Positions 27,195 to 35,785 of a stretch of 64,000 bases of DNA are shown piece after piece (the first letter of the stretch is position 1; each line of letters opens with the position of its first letter). A program made the translations under genes and the position numbers. This DNA is from JBEICQ01 sp046297395 (GTDB taxonomy: Bacteria > Bacteroidota > Bacteroidia > UBA4408): positions 29,925-93,924 of the forward strand of contig JBKCNM010000089.1 in the NCBI GenBank assembly GCA_046297395.1, given 5' to 3'. Under the pieces are notes generated by a model that made no database searches, was not told the DNA's origin, and saw only the letters and a list, made by a program, of their open reading frames with translations.

Positions 27195-28817
27195 ATGGGC
27201 ATGCGATTTCAACTTATCATTTTCATTTGTTTCTGGTTCACCGGGCATCAGGCTCAGGTGATTCCGGTATCTATATCCTCAAAAACAGAAAAAGTAAACG
27301 GTCAGAAAGTTTACTTGCATACCATCAAAAAAGGGCAAACACTTTATGGAATCGCAAAAGCCTATCAGGTAGGAACAGCTGAAATAGAAAAACTCAATCC
27401 TCAACTCAAAGGCAATCTCCCGCTGGATCAGGTTATTTATATTCCTATTTCCGGGAATGAAAGCAGTGCCAGGGTAAATAGCGCTACCTACATTGTGCAG
27501 CCGGGTGAGGGACTTTTTGCCATTGCCAGAAAAACAGGTATTGGCGTACAACAATTGAAGGAGTGGAACACCGGGCTTGATTCCTCGCTGAAAGCAGGAC
27601 AAGAAATCTTGCTTAAACCACCTGTGAAAACAGAAAACCCAAAAGAGCAACAAAAGATAGTATCCGTTGCAAGAGTCCCTTCCGGTAATTTGTTACCCGC
27701 CGATGATGGCTATCTGCATGTTGGATGTATTCTTCCGTTTTACTTAGATAAAAACAATCTTGAAGAGCCTGAAACAAATGAGACAGAACGCCCGGAGAAA
27801 GTGGAACCTACGCCCGAAATTTCGGGCAAAAGTTACAAAGCCCTGGACTTTTACAGCGGCCTCCGCTTTGCCCTTGATTCATTGGAAAGAGCAGGACATC
27901 TTATTCATCTGCATACCTTTAACTGTGAAAATGATTCAGCTTCTTTAGAGGCTGTTCTTGGTTCTGATGAAATAGCCAAATGTCATCTTATCACAGGACC
28001 TTTTATTCCTGCCTTGAACAACATGGTAGCTGATTATTGCAAAGCAAACAAGCGTTATTACCTCTCTCTCTTTTCACAGCAAACCAAAATATTGCTCAAC
28101 AATCCCAAAGCTTTTAAACTAGCACCTTCTGCCTCTACGCAGGCAAGAACGATGGCAAAGGTTATTGGGACAAAATATCCGGAAGGAAAAGTGATTATCA
28201 TCCACAACAACCTCAAAAAAGAAAAAATTCTTGTGGATGCATACCGCAACCTATTCAAAAAAACAGACAAAGATTCTGCCGACTTATTGATTTTTAAAGG
28301 TGCCGGCATCGCCGGTCTAAAGACAAAACTCAAGAACAATACCCACAACATTTTGGTAGTCTGCAGCAATGACCAGGCTTTTGTTACCGACTTTTTTAAT
28401 AAACTGGAATCACTGGAAGAAAACTATAAAATCGTTGTGGCAGGCATGGAGAATTGGCAAGACTATGAAAATATTCCTGCAGAAACTTATGACAAATTCT
28501 CCCTGCACTTGCCGGTGGTGCGTTATTTCAATTACGAAGATCCGGCGAATGCCAATCTGATGCATCATTACAGATCCCTTTATCATACCGACCCCGGAGA
28601 GCATTCCCTTTTGGCCATGGATGTAGCTTTGGGTATGTTTCCACTATTGGCAGGGGGCAAAAATCCTTCACCTGAGGAACTTGTCCGCTTTGTTTACAAG
28701 GGTTACTCGCAGGGTTATCAATTTGAAAAAACATCTGTTGAAAGCGGATACGAGAATACGATTACCCGGATTTTTTATTATCAAAACCTGCAATTGAATG
28801 CTTGCACCGAGAACTGA
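27195..28817 (+). CDS. secreted LysM plus periplasmic-binding-fold protein
   Basis: 540 residues from the ATG at 27195; an earlier ATG at 27183 lies inside guaA. A signal peptide covers about residues 1-22. Two LysM repeats follow (HTIKKGQTLYGIAKAY, then YIVQPGEGLFAIARKTG), which bind peptidoglycan. From about residue 180 to the end is a type I periplasmic-binding-protein-like domain with HVGCILPFYLD, then ITGPFIPALNNMVADYC and IIIHNNLKKEKILVDAYR, resembling branched-chain amino-acid receptors or LpoA-type activators. I infer a cell-wall-tethered binding or regulatory protein rather than a transporter subunit, as no permease is nearby. Its 3' end overlaps hemF by 20 bp. Confidence 0.88.
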   Translation: MGMRFQLIIFICFWFTGHQAQVIPVSISSKTEKVNGQKVYLHTIKKGQTLYGIAKAYQVGTAEIEKLNPQLKGNLPLDQVIYIPISGNESSARVNSATYIVQPGEGLFAIARKTGIGVQQLKEWNTGLDSSLKAGQEILLKPPVKTENPKEQQKIVSVARVPSGNLLPADDGYLHVGCILPFYLDKNNLEEPETNETERPEKVEPTPEISGKSYKALDFYSGLRFALDSLERAGHLIHLHTFNCENDSASLEAVLGSDEIAKCHLITGPFIPALNNMVADYCKANKRYYLSLFSQQTKILLNNPKAFKLAPSASTQARTMAKVIGTKYPEGKVIIIHNNLKKEKILVDAYRNLFKKTDKDSADLLIFKGAGIAGLKTKLKNNTHNILVVCSNDQAFVTDFFNKLESLEENYKIVVAGMENWQDYENIPAETYDKFSLHLPVVRYFNYEDPANANLMHHYRSLYHTDPGEHSLLAMDVALGMFPLLAGGKNPSPEELVRFVYKGYSQGYQFEKTSVESGYENTITRIFYYQNLQLNACTEN

Positions 28818-29733
28818 ACATCTGCCTGCTTTTGTGTCTGCCGATGCAATTGCCTTTTCGGAGATGGTAAAGCAGCATCAACAAAAAATTTGTAAAGCCT
28901 TGGAGCATGCAGATGGTGGGGCAATCTTTCATGCTGATCCCTGGGAGAGACCACAAGGAGGCGGAGGAGAAACGCGTGTGATTCAACAGGGGAATCTGCT
29001 CGAAAAGGGTGGAGTAAACCGTTCTGATGTATGGGGTGATTTGCCTGCCTTTATGCAACTTGAGCACCATACCGGAAATGATACATTTTTTGCTACCGGC
29101 TTGAGTATCGTCATCCATCCATTTCATCCTTTTGTTCCTATCATTCATATGAACATCCGGTATTTCGAAACCAACCAAGGAAAATACTGGTTTGGCGGAG
29201 GCATTGACCTCACACCTGCCTACATTCATATGGAAGATGCAAGGCTGTTTCATTCAGGAATTAAAACAATATGCGATAAATACAATGTGCAATTCTATGA
29301 CACATTCAGCAAGCAGGCAGCGCACTATTTTTATTTGCCCAATCGCGGAGAAACAAGAGGAATCGGCGGCATTTTTTTTGATCATCTGCACGCAGAAAAT
29401 ACAGGAATAGATAAGTTAAAACTGCATACATTTTGTAGTGAACTTGCAGATTTTTTTCCTGTTGTGTATCTTGAACTCATAGAAAAAAACAAACTTATTC
29501 CATACAATGAAAGCAACTGCAAATGGCAGCGCTTGCGAAGAGGCAGATACGCAGAGTTTAATCTGCTTTATGACCGAGGTACAAAATTCGGTTTGGAAAC
29601 AAATGGCAGAACAGAATCCATTCTCATGAGTCTTCCGCCTCTTGCAGAATGGGTTTACCAGCATGAACCGATGCCCGGAAGTGCTGAATACGAAACCCTA
29701 CAAATGCTCAAAAATAATCCGTCATGGATCTGA
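28798..29733 (+). CDS. hemF: oxygen-dependent coproporphyrinogen III oxidase
   Basis: 311 residues. HemF oxidatively decarboxylates coproporphyrinogen III to protoporphyrinogen IX using O2, a late haem step in the cytoplasm. Family blocks: DPWERPQGGGGETRV, the NIRYFETN strand, WFGGGIDLTPAY, EETRGIGGIFFDHL-type sequence written here as GETRGIGGIFFDH, and the C-terminal RRGRYAEFNLLYDRGTKFGL segment. The oxygen-dependent form fits an aerobe. It overlaps the LysM gene by 20 bp and kdsA by 10 bp. Confidence 0.97.
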   Translation: MLAPRTEHLPAFVSADAIAFSEMVKQHQQKICKALEHADGGAIFHADPWERPQGGGGETRVIQQGNLLEKGGVNRSDVWGDLPAFMQLEHHTGNDTFFATGLSIVIHPFHPFVPIIHMNIRYFETNQGKYWFGGGIDLTPAYIHMEDARLFHSGIKTICDKYNVQFYDTFSKQAAHYFYLPNRGETRGIGGIFFDHLHAENTGIDKLKLHTFCSELADFFPVVYLELIEKNKLIPYNESNCKWQRLRRGRYAEFNLLYDRGTKFGLETNGRTESILMSLPPLAEWVYQHEPMPGSAEYETLQMLKNNPSWI

Positions 29734-30545
29734 AACATATGCAGATACCTCTACTGAGGAATTACGCCGGATCTCCCTTTTTTTTAATGGCAGGTCCTTG
29801 CGTGGTAGAGAACAAACAACTCCTCGAACATACTGCACCGGTGATTGCAGAAATCTGTGAAGGACTGGGCATTCCTTTTGTCTTTAAATCAAGCTATCGC
29901 AAAGCGAATCGCACCAAGGCTTCCTCCTTTACAGGTATTGGAGATGAAAAGGCACTTGAATTTTTAGCAGACATACGCAATAAGTATCAAGTGCCCGTTG
30001 TTACAGATATTCATCTGCCCGAAGAAGCTGCCATGGCTGCAAAATATGTAGATATTCTTCAGATTCCCGCCTTTCTGTGCAGACAAAGCGATTTGTTGGA
30101 AGCTGCTGCTGCAACAGGAAAACCGGTGAACATCAAGAAGGGACAATTCCTCTCAGGTGCCTCCATGCAGTTTGCTGTAGAGAAAATCAAGGAAGCGGGA
30201 AATCCACACATCATGCTAACAGAAAGGGGCAATAGTTTTGGTTACAGCGACCTGGTTGTAGACATGCTGAATATACCGGTGATGCAGCAGTTTGGCGTAC
30301 CGGTAATCATGGATGTTACCCACAGCCTGCAACAGCCAAATACCGGATCGGGGGTTACAGGTGGAAAACCTGCGTTTATCAATTGCATGGCCTCAGCTGC
30401 TGTGGCAGCCGGTTGTGACGGACTTTTCATAGAAACACATCCACATCCCCAAACTGCGCTTAGCGATGGAGCCAATATGCTTCCGTTGGCAGACCTCAAA
30501 AAGTTGCTTGTACGCTTAAGTAAAATACGCACGGCCTTGCAATGA
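29724..30545 (+). CDS. kdsA: 3-deoxy-8-phosphooctulonate synthase
   Basis: 273 residues, full length. KdsA condenses phosphoenolpyruvate and arabinose 5-phosphate to KDO 8-phosphate for the lipopolysaccharide core. TIM-barrel blocks include FLMAGPCVVEN, FKSSYRKANRTK, TDIHLPEEA, IPAFLCRQSDLL, GQFLSGASMQ, LTERGNSFGY and MDVTHSLQQP. The NRTK variation replaces the more usual NRSS. It overlaps hemF by 10 bp and the T9SS cargo gene by an ATGA junction. The other KDO genes (kdsB, kdsC, kdsD) are not in the window. Confidence 0.97.
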   Translation: MDLKHMQIPLLRNYAGSPFFLMAGPCVVENKQLLEHTAPVIAEICEGLGIPFVFKSSYRKANRTKASSFTGIGDEKALEFLADIRNKYQVPVVTDIHLPEEAAMAAKYVDILQIPAFLCRQSDLLEAAAATGKPVNIKKGQFLSGASMQFAVEKIKEAGNPHIMLTERGNSFGYSDLVVDMLNIPVMQQFGVPVIMDVTHSLQQPNTGSGVTGGKPAFINCMASAAVAAGCDGLFIETHPHPQTALSDGANMLPLADLKKLLVRLSKIRTALQ

Positions 30546-31981
30546 TGAAAAGAAGGATATTCCATACAATCTGTGTACTGATTATCCTGGCCGGTAAATT
30601 ACTGGCACAACCCATCACTTTTAAAACCACCTATCCCAACCCGAATGAGAGAGAAGGGCGTTCTGTTGTGCAATTACAAAGAGGTGGATTCCTGCTGTGC
30701 GGAACAGATGGAGGTTTTACCTCAGGAAGTTCTGACCTGATGCTCATCAAAACAAGACCCAACGGATTACAGGAATGGTCGAAAAATTTTGGTGGCAATG
30801 ATGCAGAAAATGGTGTGAGCGTGTTTGAAGATTCTGTATTACATCATTTCATTGCATCCGGCATGACAAATACTCAAGAAAATGCCTACCAGGCTTTTGT
30901 TGTTTGCACCGACACAATGGGTAATTTGTTATGGCAAAAATCATATGGCGGAAGTGCATGGGAAGGGCTGAAAGGTAGCATGTATCTGGATGCTCAGCAT
31001 TATCTTTTTTGGGGATTTGCCTCTGATAGCCTGGGTACAAGACCATGGCTTTTTCAGACAGATACCGCAGGCAACATCATTTGGCAGAAAACCTATCCAA
31101 CCACTTTGTTTGAAGAAATAAATGCTGTTGACATCATGGGTGATTCTGTGCTCTATGCCTGTGGGTACAAAAAAATATCCGATACCATATCCAATATTGT
31201 ACTTGCCAAACTCAGACTTACAGGTGATACAGTTTGGGTTAAAACATTTTACTCGGGCTATGATGAGAAAGCCAATGATATTGAAATCACTGATGACGGA
31301 AAGATATGGGTACTAGGCTATACCAAAAATGCACCCCAGGGCAACGACAATCTCTATTTGATTACTTGTTCACCTGTTGGTGACACCTTGTTTACGGTGA
31401 ATAAAGGATCTTATGACAAAGAATTCGGAATGACGCTTGCAGCAAGCACGGAGGGATACATTGCACTGAGTGGACAAACAGAAGGCCCGGGTTATGTGCA
31501 GATTTATACATACATGGTTAATCCTTTTGGTTTTTACCATGCTGCAACCACCTATCTCGCTCCACAGAACAATGCATCTACCAGCAATTACCAGGCAAGG
31601 GTTTATGACATCAAGGGAACAAGAGATTCAGGCTATGTAATGGCCTGTTCACTCTTTAACCAGCTTCTACAAAAAAATGAGCCTTACCTGATCAAAACAG
31701 ATAGAATGGGAAATGCACTGACCCATACAAAACTCCTTCCACCGAATAAACATGCTCATGCTTTTTATCCCAATCCTTGCACTGATAAAATCTGTTTCAA
31801 GGGATCTCTTCAAGCCATAAAAAGCATTCGCATATTTGATGCTGCAGGCGCAGAAAGGTTTAGGGCAAGCCATCCGGGAAATTGCATCAATATCGAAGGC
31901 CTTGGTCCCGGTTTTTTTACCACAGAAATTACGATGCATGACGGTACTATCGAGGTTCACAGACTGGTTGTTACTAAATAA
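30542..31981 (+). CDS. secreted protein with type IX secretion sorting domain
   Basis: 479 residues. A Sec signal peptide ends near KLLAQP. Residues about 25-390 contain repeated GGFLLCG, WQKSYGGS, GYIALSGQTEG-like units, the pattern of delta-60 or SBBP-like beta-propeller repeats in which Gly-rich strands alternate with short acidic turns. The C-terminal 70 residues match a T9SS type A sorting domain with AFYPNPCTD and ending in EVHRLVVTK. The protein should cross the outer membrane by T9SS and be surface-attached or released. Function unknown. It overlaps kdsA by four bases and the following membrane protein by 44 bp. Confidence 0.88.
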   Translation: MMKRRIFHTICVLIILAGKLLAQPITFKTTYPNPNEREGRSVVQLQRGGFLLCGTDGGFTSGSSDLMLIKTRPNGLQEWSKNFGGNDAENGVSVFEDSVLHHFIASGMTNTQENAYQAFVVCTDTMGNLLWQKSYGGSAWEGLKGSMYLDAQHYLFWGFASDSLGTRPWLFQTDTAGNIIWQKTYPTTLFEEINAVDIMGDSVLYACGYKKISDTISNIVLAKLRLTGDTVWVKTFYSGYDEKANDIEITDDGKIWVLGYTKNAPQGNDNLYLITCSPVGDTLFTVNKGSYDKEFGMTLAASTEGYIALSGQTEGPGYVQIYTYMVNPFGFYHAATTYLAPQNNASTSNYQARVYDIKGTRDSGYVMACSLFNQLLQKNEPYLIKTDRMGNALTHTKLLPPNKHAHAFYPNPCTDKICFKGSLQAIKSIRIFDAAGAERFRASHPGNCINIEGLGPGFFTTEITMHDGTIEVHRLVVTK

Positions 31982-33380
31982 AAAATTAGGAATCCTGTTT
32001 GTTTTTCTGTTTGCTTTCTGCATACGCATGGCAGGCCTTGGCAGGAATGATATATGCATGGATGAACCTTTTTCTATTTGGCTTTCTCAATATCAACCTT
32101 TCGAGATTTTAAGCATTTGCCTTTCCGGTAACAATATGCCGCTTTTTGAGTGGCTCATGTTTCCATACCTGAAACTCACAGGATTTTCAAATCCCTTCAT
32201 GATGCTATTGCCTTCGGTACTCTTTTCAGCGGCGTGTATCACCATTTGGTATTTTATCTTCCTTAAAGAAAACAAAATCACATCAGCCATTGCAAGTGTA
32301 TTTGTATTGTTACTTGCTCAGCCTCTGCAACTGCTTGCGCACGAATTCAGGTGCTATTCTTTATTTTATCTCCTTTGTACGCTGCAAATCATGTTTACGA
32401 TTGAGCTTGTGAGGAAAAAAAAATCGGCCAAACTTTTTGTTGCGGCAGGCATGATCAATGGTCTGCTCATCTTCACGCATTACCTCGCCTTTTTCAGCCT
32501 GGCAGCACAATTCATCATTCTCCTTGTTTTTTTGAGAAAAGAAGCAATCAAACACCTATTGTTTGTATTTCTCCCTGCTATTGTTTTGCTCTGTCCTTTC
32601 TTGTTTCAGATGCTTGGCAGGATTGCTCAATCAGATCAGTTCACATGGGTGCCGGCATTAACCTGGAAGGTACTCTACGGAAGCGTGGTTAGTTTTATGA
32701 ATGGTTGGATTACCCTCTTGTGTTTTGCTGTGGGTGCGGCGTTCACTTTCATAAAAAACAAATCCATCAGGCTTTCCGACTTGCATGTTGTTCTCTTGTT
32801 CTTTTTTTTAGTACCCCTCCTGGGGATGCTTTTGTTTTCATTGAAGTCACCCATCATCACTCCTCGTTATCTGGGATTCTTGATGATTCCCGGTCTGGTA
32901 TTTTTTGTTACCCTTCCGGATTCCGGTCGCGGAAGCCAAATTCCCACCTTTGTTGCGATTCTGTTTATGCTAAGTCAGTTTAACCATGCCCCTTGGTCGG
33001 GAAGGTCTCCAGATGAATTTGTTGCCTTTGCGAAAAGTCAAAAAAAGAAAAATGAAAACATTTATTTGTATCCCGGTTATAGAAATCTGGAATTTGCCTG
33101 GTATTGGAACAGGGAGTTTTTTTCTACCCCCGACAGCATCAATGCCCTTTTAGAGAAAGATGGCGTGTATGCAATCCATCAATACGAAGATTTAAAAGAC
33201 CACGCGTGGGGGCAATCCTCCTTTCTTTTATGTGAGGCGGATGTGGAAGGCAACATGCCTGCCTACTCTCTGCATGTGATGGTGAGAAAAGAACGGATCA
33301 AGACATCCTCCGCTTATTTCCCGCATACTTATTATGTAACAAGATTTATTTCACCCCATGGAGGGAAATCAAATCCTTGA
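31938..33380 (+). CDS. GT39-like polytopic membrane protein
   Basis: 480 residues from the ATG at 31938, 44 bp inside the preceding gene; an earlier in-frame start at 31836 would overlap more. About ten hydrophobic helices are visible. The first loop has GRNDICMDEPFSIWLS, where the acidic pair matches the catalytic DE-type motif of polyprenyl-phosphate-dependent GT-C enzymes. A soluble tail of about 120 residues follows. It probably transfers a sugar on the periplasmic side. It is the last gene of the rightward run and its end overlaps the convergent TetR gene by 35 bp. Confidence 0.83.
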   Translation: MTVLSRFTDWLLLNKKLGILFVFLFAFCIRMAGLGRNDICMDEPFSIWLSQYQPFEILSICLSGNNMPLFEWLMFPYLKLTGFSNPFMMLLPSVLFSAACITIWYFIFLKENKITSAIASVFVLLLAQPLQLLAHEFRCYSLFYLLCTLQIMFTIELVRKKKSAKLFVAAGMINGLLIFTHYLAFFSLAAQFIILLVFLRKEAIKHLLFVFLPAIVLLCPFLFQMLGRIAQSDQFTWVPALTWKVLYGSVVSFMNGWITLLCFAVGAAFTFIKNKSIRLSDLHVVLLFFFLVPLLGMLLFSLKSPIITPRYLGFLMIPGLVFFVTLPDSGRGSQIPTFVAILFMLSQFNHAPWSGRSPDEFVAFAKSQKKKNENIYLYPGYRNLEFAWYWNREFFSTPDSINALLEKDGVYAIHQYEDLKDHAWGQSSFLLCEADVEGNMPAYSLHVMVRKERIKTSSAYFPHTYYVTRFISPHGGKSNP

Positions 33381-34023
33381 TAAAGCGAGAAATATATTCA
33401 TCCAGAGGCTCACTTTGATCATAGTCTGATAAGGCGGGTAATTTTTCCGCTACATGCATTTGCTGATAAATTCCCAGTACCAGCAGAAAAGCAAAAGAGC
33501 GGGGAAATTTGTATCCGGGCATGATGGCGGAAAGAAGATTTCCAATTTTGTTTACAAAAGTTTTAAAATAAACAAAATAGCCTTCTTTATTATCTTCTTG
33601 GGCCATTTGGGTAATATAGATTTTGGAGAATTCAGTAATCATGATTCGGTGAATCAGGAGTGGATCTCCAATCAAATCAATGTTTGTTGGCAGGTTTTTT
33701 CCTGCCATCATTTCGATGGCTTTGTTCAGGATCTGTGCAGGCGCTTTCATTTCTCGTGTTTGATAATGAATTGAAAAATAGATAAATGCCCAATAACATC
33801 CGGAAATATAAAGAAGCAGTTTATGCTTATTTTCAAAATATCTGTACACGGTTGATTCAACCGTATCGGCTTTCTCTGCCAGGCGGCTAAGGTGAAAAGA
33901 TTCATAGCCCTCATCTGCTATTAATTGAATGGCGGTGTTCAGTATTTTAAGCCCTGTGCGACTATGCGAGGGATCATGCTGAGCCATCCGTGAAGGAATA
34001 TGTACCTGAAAATGAAGTTTCAT
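33346..34023 (-). CDS. TetR family transcriptional regulator
   Basis: 225 residues. The N-terminal DNA-binding domain (about residues 20-67) has ILNTAIQLIADEGYESFHLSRLAEKA and VYRYFENKHKLL, the standard TetR helix-turn-helix with the F-x-N-K recognition turn. The C-terminal ligand domain is not assignable. It overlaps the CutA-like gene by an ATGA junction and is the last gene of the leftward five-gene operon that begins at 38872, so it is probably co-transcribed with the export genes it may control. Placement of the regulator at the end of the operon would give feedback on its own promoter. Its 3' end overlaps the convergent membrane-protein gene. Confidence 0.92.
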   Translation of the reverse strand: MKLHFQVHIPSRMAQHDPSHSRTGLKILNTAIQLIADEGYESFHLSRLAEKADTVESTVYRYFENKHKLLLYISGCYWAFIYFSIHYQTREMKAPAQILNKAIEMMAGKNLPTNIDLIGDPLLIHRIMITEFSKIYITQMAQEDNKEGYFVYFKTFVNKIGNLLSAIMPGYKFPRSFAFLLVLGIYQQMHVAEKLPALSDYDQSEPLDEYISRFIKDLISLHGVK

Positions 34024-34343
34024 TTATCGTTTGTAGTTTGGGTATGTGCCATAATCAGACCGGTATGATGACTAGAAAAATTCGTAATAGGAATACCAAA
34101 AAAGAGTGGTATATGATCCATGCAAAGTTCATTGATTACCTCCTCAATTCTGCTAAAAAGTAGGGCTCTGGTGGGTGCCTGATAGATGATGGTTTTCTCT
34201 AGAAATCCTCCATATTCGGTATTCATCAGATCAGAGGAGTTTTCAATCTGATAAATGCGGTAAACGAGTTTTTCACGAATGAGCACCGGAACAACTTTGT
34301 CAGCCTGTTCCTGGCTGTTGAAATGGATTTGGATAAGTATCAT
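34020..34343 (-). CDS. small CutA-like protein
   Basis: 107 residues. It begins with ILIQIHFNSQEQADKVVPVLIREKLVYRI, here given only as IHFNSQEQADK then LIREKLV, which matches the start of CutA1 (strand, then EEA-type helix). The region after that, with YQAPTRALLFSRIEEVI and IPLFFGIPI, parallels the CutA1 order ending in VPEIIxLPI. The conserved metal-linked Cys and His residues of CutA1 are not evident, so this is a divergent member of the ferredoxin-like fold and copper tolerance should not be assumed. It sits between TolC and TetR genes in the export operon, with 5 bp and overlapping junctions. Confidence 0.6.
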   Translation of the reverse strand: MILIQIHFNSQEQADKVVPVLIREKLVYRIYQIENSSDLMNTEYGGFLEKTIIYQAPTRALLFSRIEEVINELCMDHIPLFFGIPITNFSSHHTGLIMAHTQTTNDK

Positions 34344-34348
34344 GGGAA

Positions 34349-35785
34349 TTAATTTATAATTTGAGTGGCCGTGCCGCAGGACCAGAAAAGGGCAATGATC
34401 GATTTAAAATATTTGGCCTTCAGTTCCACCATTTTATTTTCGGCCTCTACCAACTTTTGCTGGCGCGCATTAATAAGAAACACCGAACTCTCGCCACTTA
34501 AAAATCTTTGTTCTTCGCCATCCAGCATGGTTTTATAATTTTCCACCATTTGGTCTAACAATTCCAACTGCCTGAAGTTATTTTTAACATCATTGATGGC
34601 CATTTGAATTTTGTTCTGCAAAGCCAATAATTTCCATGAGAGGGCATAGTTTGTTTCGTTAATCTTTACATTGCTCATACGGATATCGCCGCGCTCTCTG
34701 CGCAGAAAAAGAGGAAAAACAAATTCTGCACCAAACTTGTAATTCTGGGACATGTATAAATACTGCATCTGCTCAGAGGTAATTCCCTGACCTTTTGCAA
34801 GCAGGTTGTAAGAGAGGTTGAGCTTGGGTTTCAGCTTGTCACGGTACAATCGATTTTCGATGCGGTAGGTATCAATTTTATAACGGGTTACCAAAATATC
34901 AGGATGACGGTTTACGATTGCCGACAATCGGTCGCTGATGGTATCGGTGAATACACCTCCCGGATTAATTTTCAATGAATCGGTCATGAGCGGAACGGTC
35001 TCCGGATTAAGCTGCAAAGGATTGGCCTGATCATCCCAAAGAAATACGGAGAGCTCCAGTCCGGCATTGCGGAACTCATTTTCCCATTTGATCACCTGGG
35101 TAAGCATATTTTGCAACTGAATCAGCGCCTCTACGGTATCTATCGGGGGAGATTCACCATTGGCCACACTGCCTTTGATACCATCAAATCTTACTCTTGC
35201 TACATCAGCAGATTTCCTGTAAACAATATACTGGTTGTAGGATTCCGACCATGACCAATAACTTTTGATGGCATCATACATCAGGTCATTGAGCATGCCC
35301 AGGCGTTCTGCTTCATTGCTTTTTTGTGCAATCCTGGCCTGCCAGAGTGCAGCCCTGCGTTTGTCTATGAGCAAGCCTTGTCCGAGCGGCATGGTAATGC
35401 CTGCAAAAGTGAGACCTGCGGCAGGTGTTACATCCTCCGGATTCAGATAAATTCCGTTCGCTGTTTGGTAACCGGCCTTCAGTCCCAAGCCAAATGGAGA
35501 ATCCCACTTTAAACCGGATTCTGTTACCCCGTAATATTTTTTTCCGGAGAATTCTTTCTGGTCTGCGTAACCAAAAAGGGTGGGATCGAAGGAACCTTTT
35601 GCCTGAAGCATTTGGGCAGAGGCCCTCATCCTCATTAAATCTGCTTGTTTGGCCACGGGATGATGAGCGAGAACCATGCGGGCAAAATCACGCTCGGTGA
35701 GTATCCCAGCCTGTGATTGTGCAAACAAAAAAAAGCAAATGATGCCCTGAAGGAGAATGGCCTTATTTTGAAGACTTCTTATCAT
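34349..35785 (-). CDS. TolC-family outer-membrane efflux channel
   Basis: 478 residues from the ATG at 35785, which gives a clear signal peptide ending in SQAG; this start overlaps the hlyD-like 3' end by 23 bp. The sequence shows the two-fold helical repeat of TolC proteins, with long alpha-helical barrels (KSNEAERLGMLNDLMYDAIKSYW; ILVTRYKIDTYRIENRLYRDKL, given here only as LYRDKLKPKLNLSYNL) and beta segments such as GADFVFPLFLRRERGD-like FVFPLFLRRERGD. It should form the outer-membrane exit duct for the HlyD adaptor and ABC protein upstream. An earlier start at 35974 would overlap the upstream gene by about 210 bp and is rejected. Confidence 0.92.
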   Translation of the reverse strand: MIRSLQNKAILLQGIICFFLFAQSQAGILTERDFARMVLAHHPVAKQADLMRMRASAQMLQAKGSFDPTLFGYADQKEFSGKKYYGVTESGLKWDSPFGLGLKAGYQTANGIYLNPEDVTPAAGLTFAGITMPLGQGLLIDKRRAALWQARIAQKSNEAERLGMLNDLMYDAIKSYWSWSESYNQYIVYRKSADVARVRFDGIKGSVANGESPPIDTVEALIQLQNMLTQVIKWENEFRNAGLELSVFLWDDQANPLQLNPETVPLMTDSLKINPGGVFTDTISDRLSAIVNRHPDILVTRYKIDTYRIENRLYRDKLKPKLNLSYNLLAKGQGITSEQMQYLYMSQNYKFGAEFVFPLFLRRERGDIRMSNVKINETNYALSWKLLALQNKIQMAINDVKNNFRQLELLDQMVENYKTMLDGEEQRFLSGESSVFLINARQQKLVEAENKMVELKAKYFKSIIALFWSCGTATQIIN

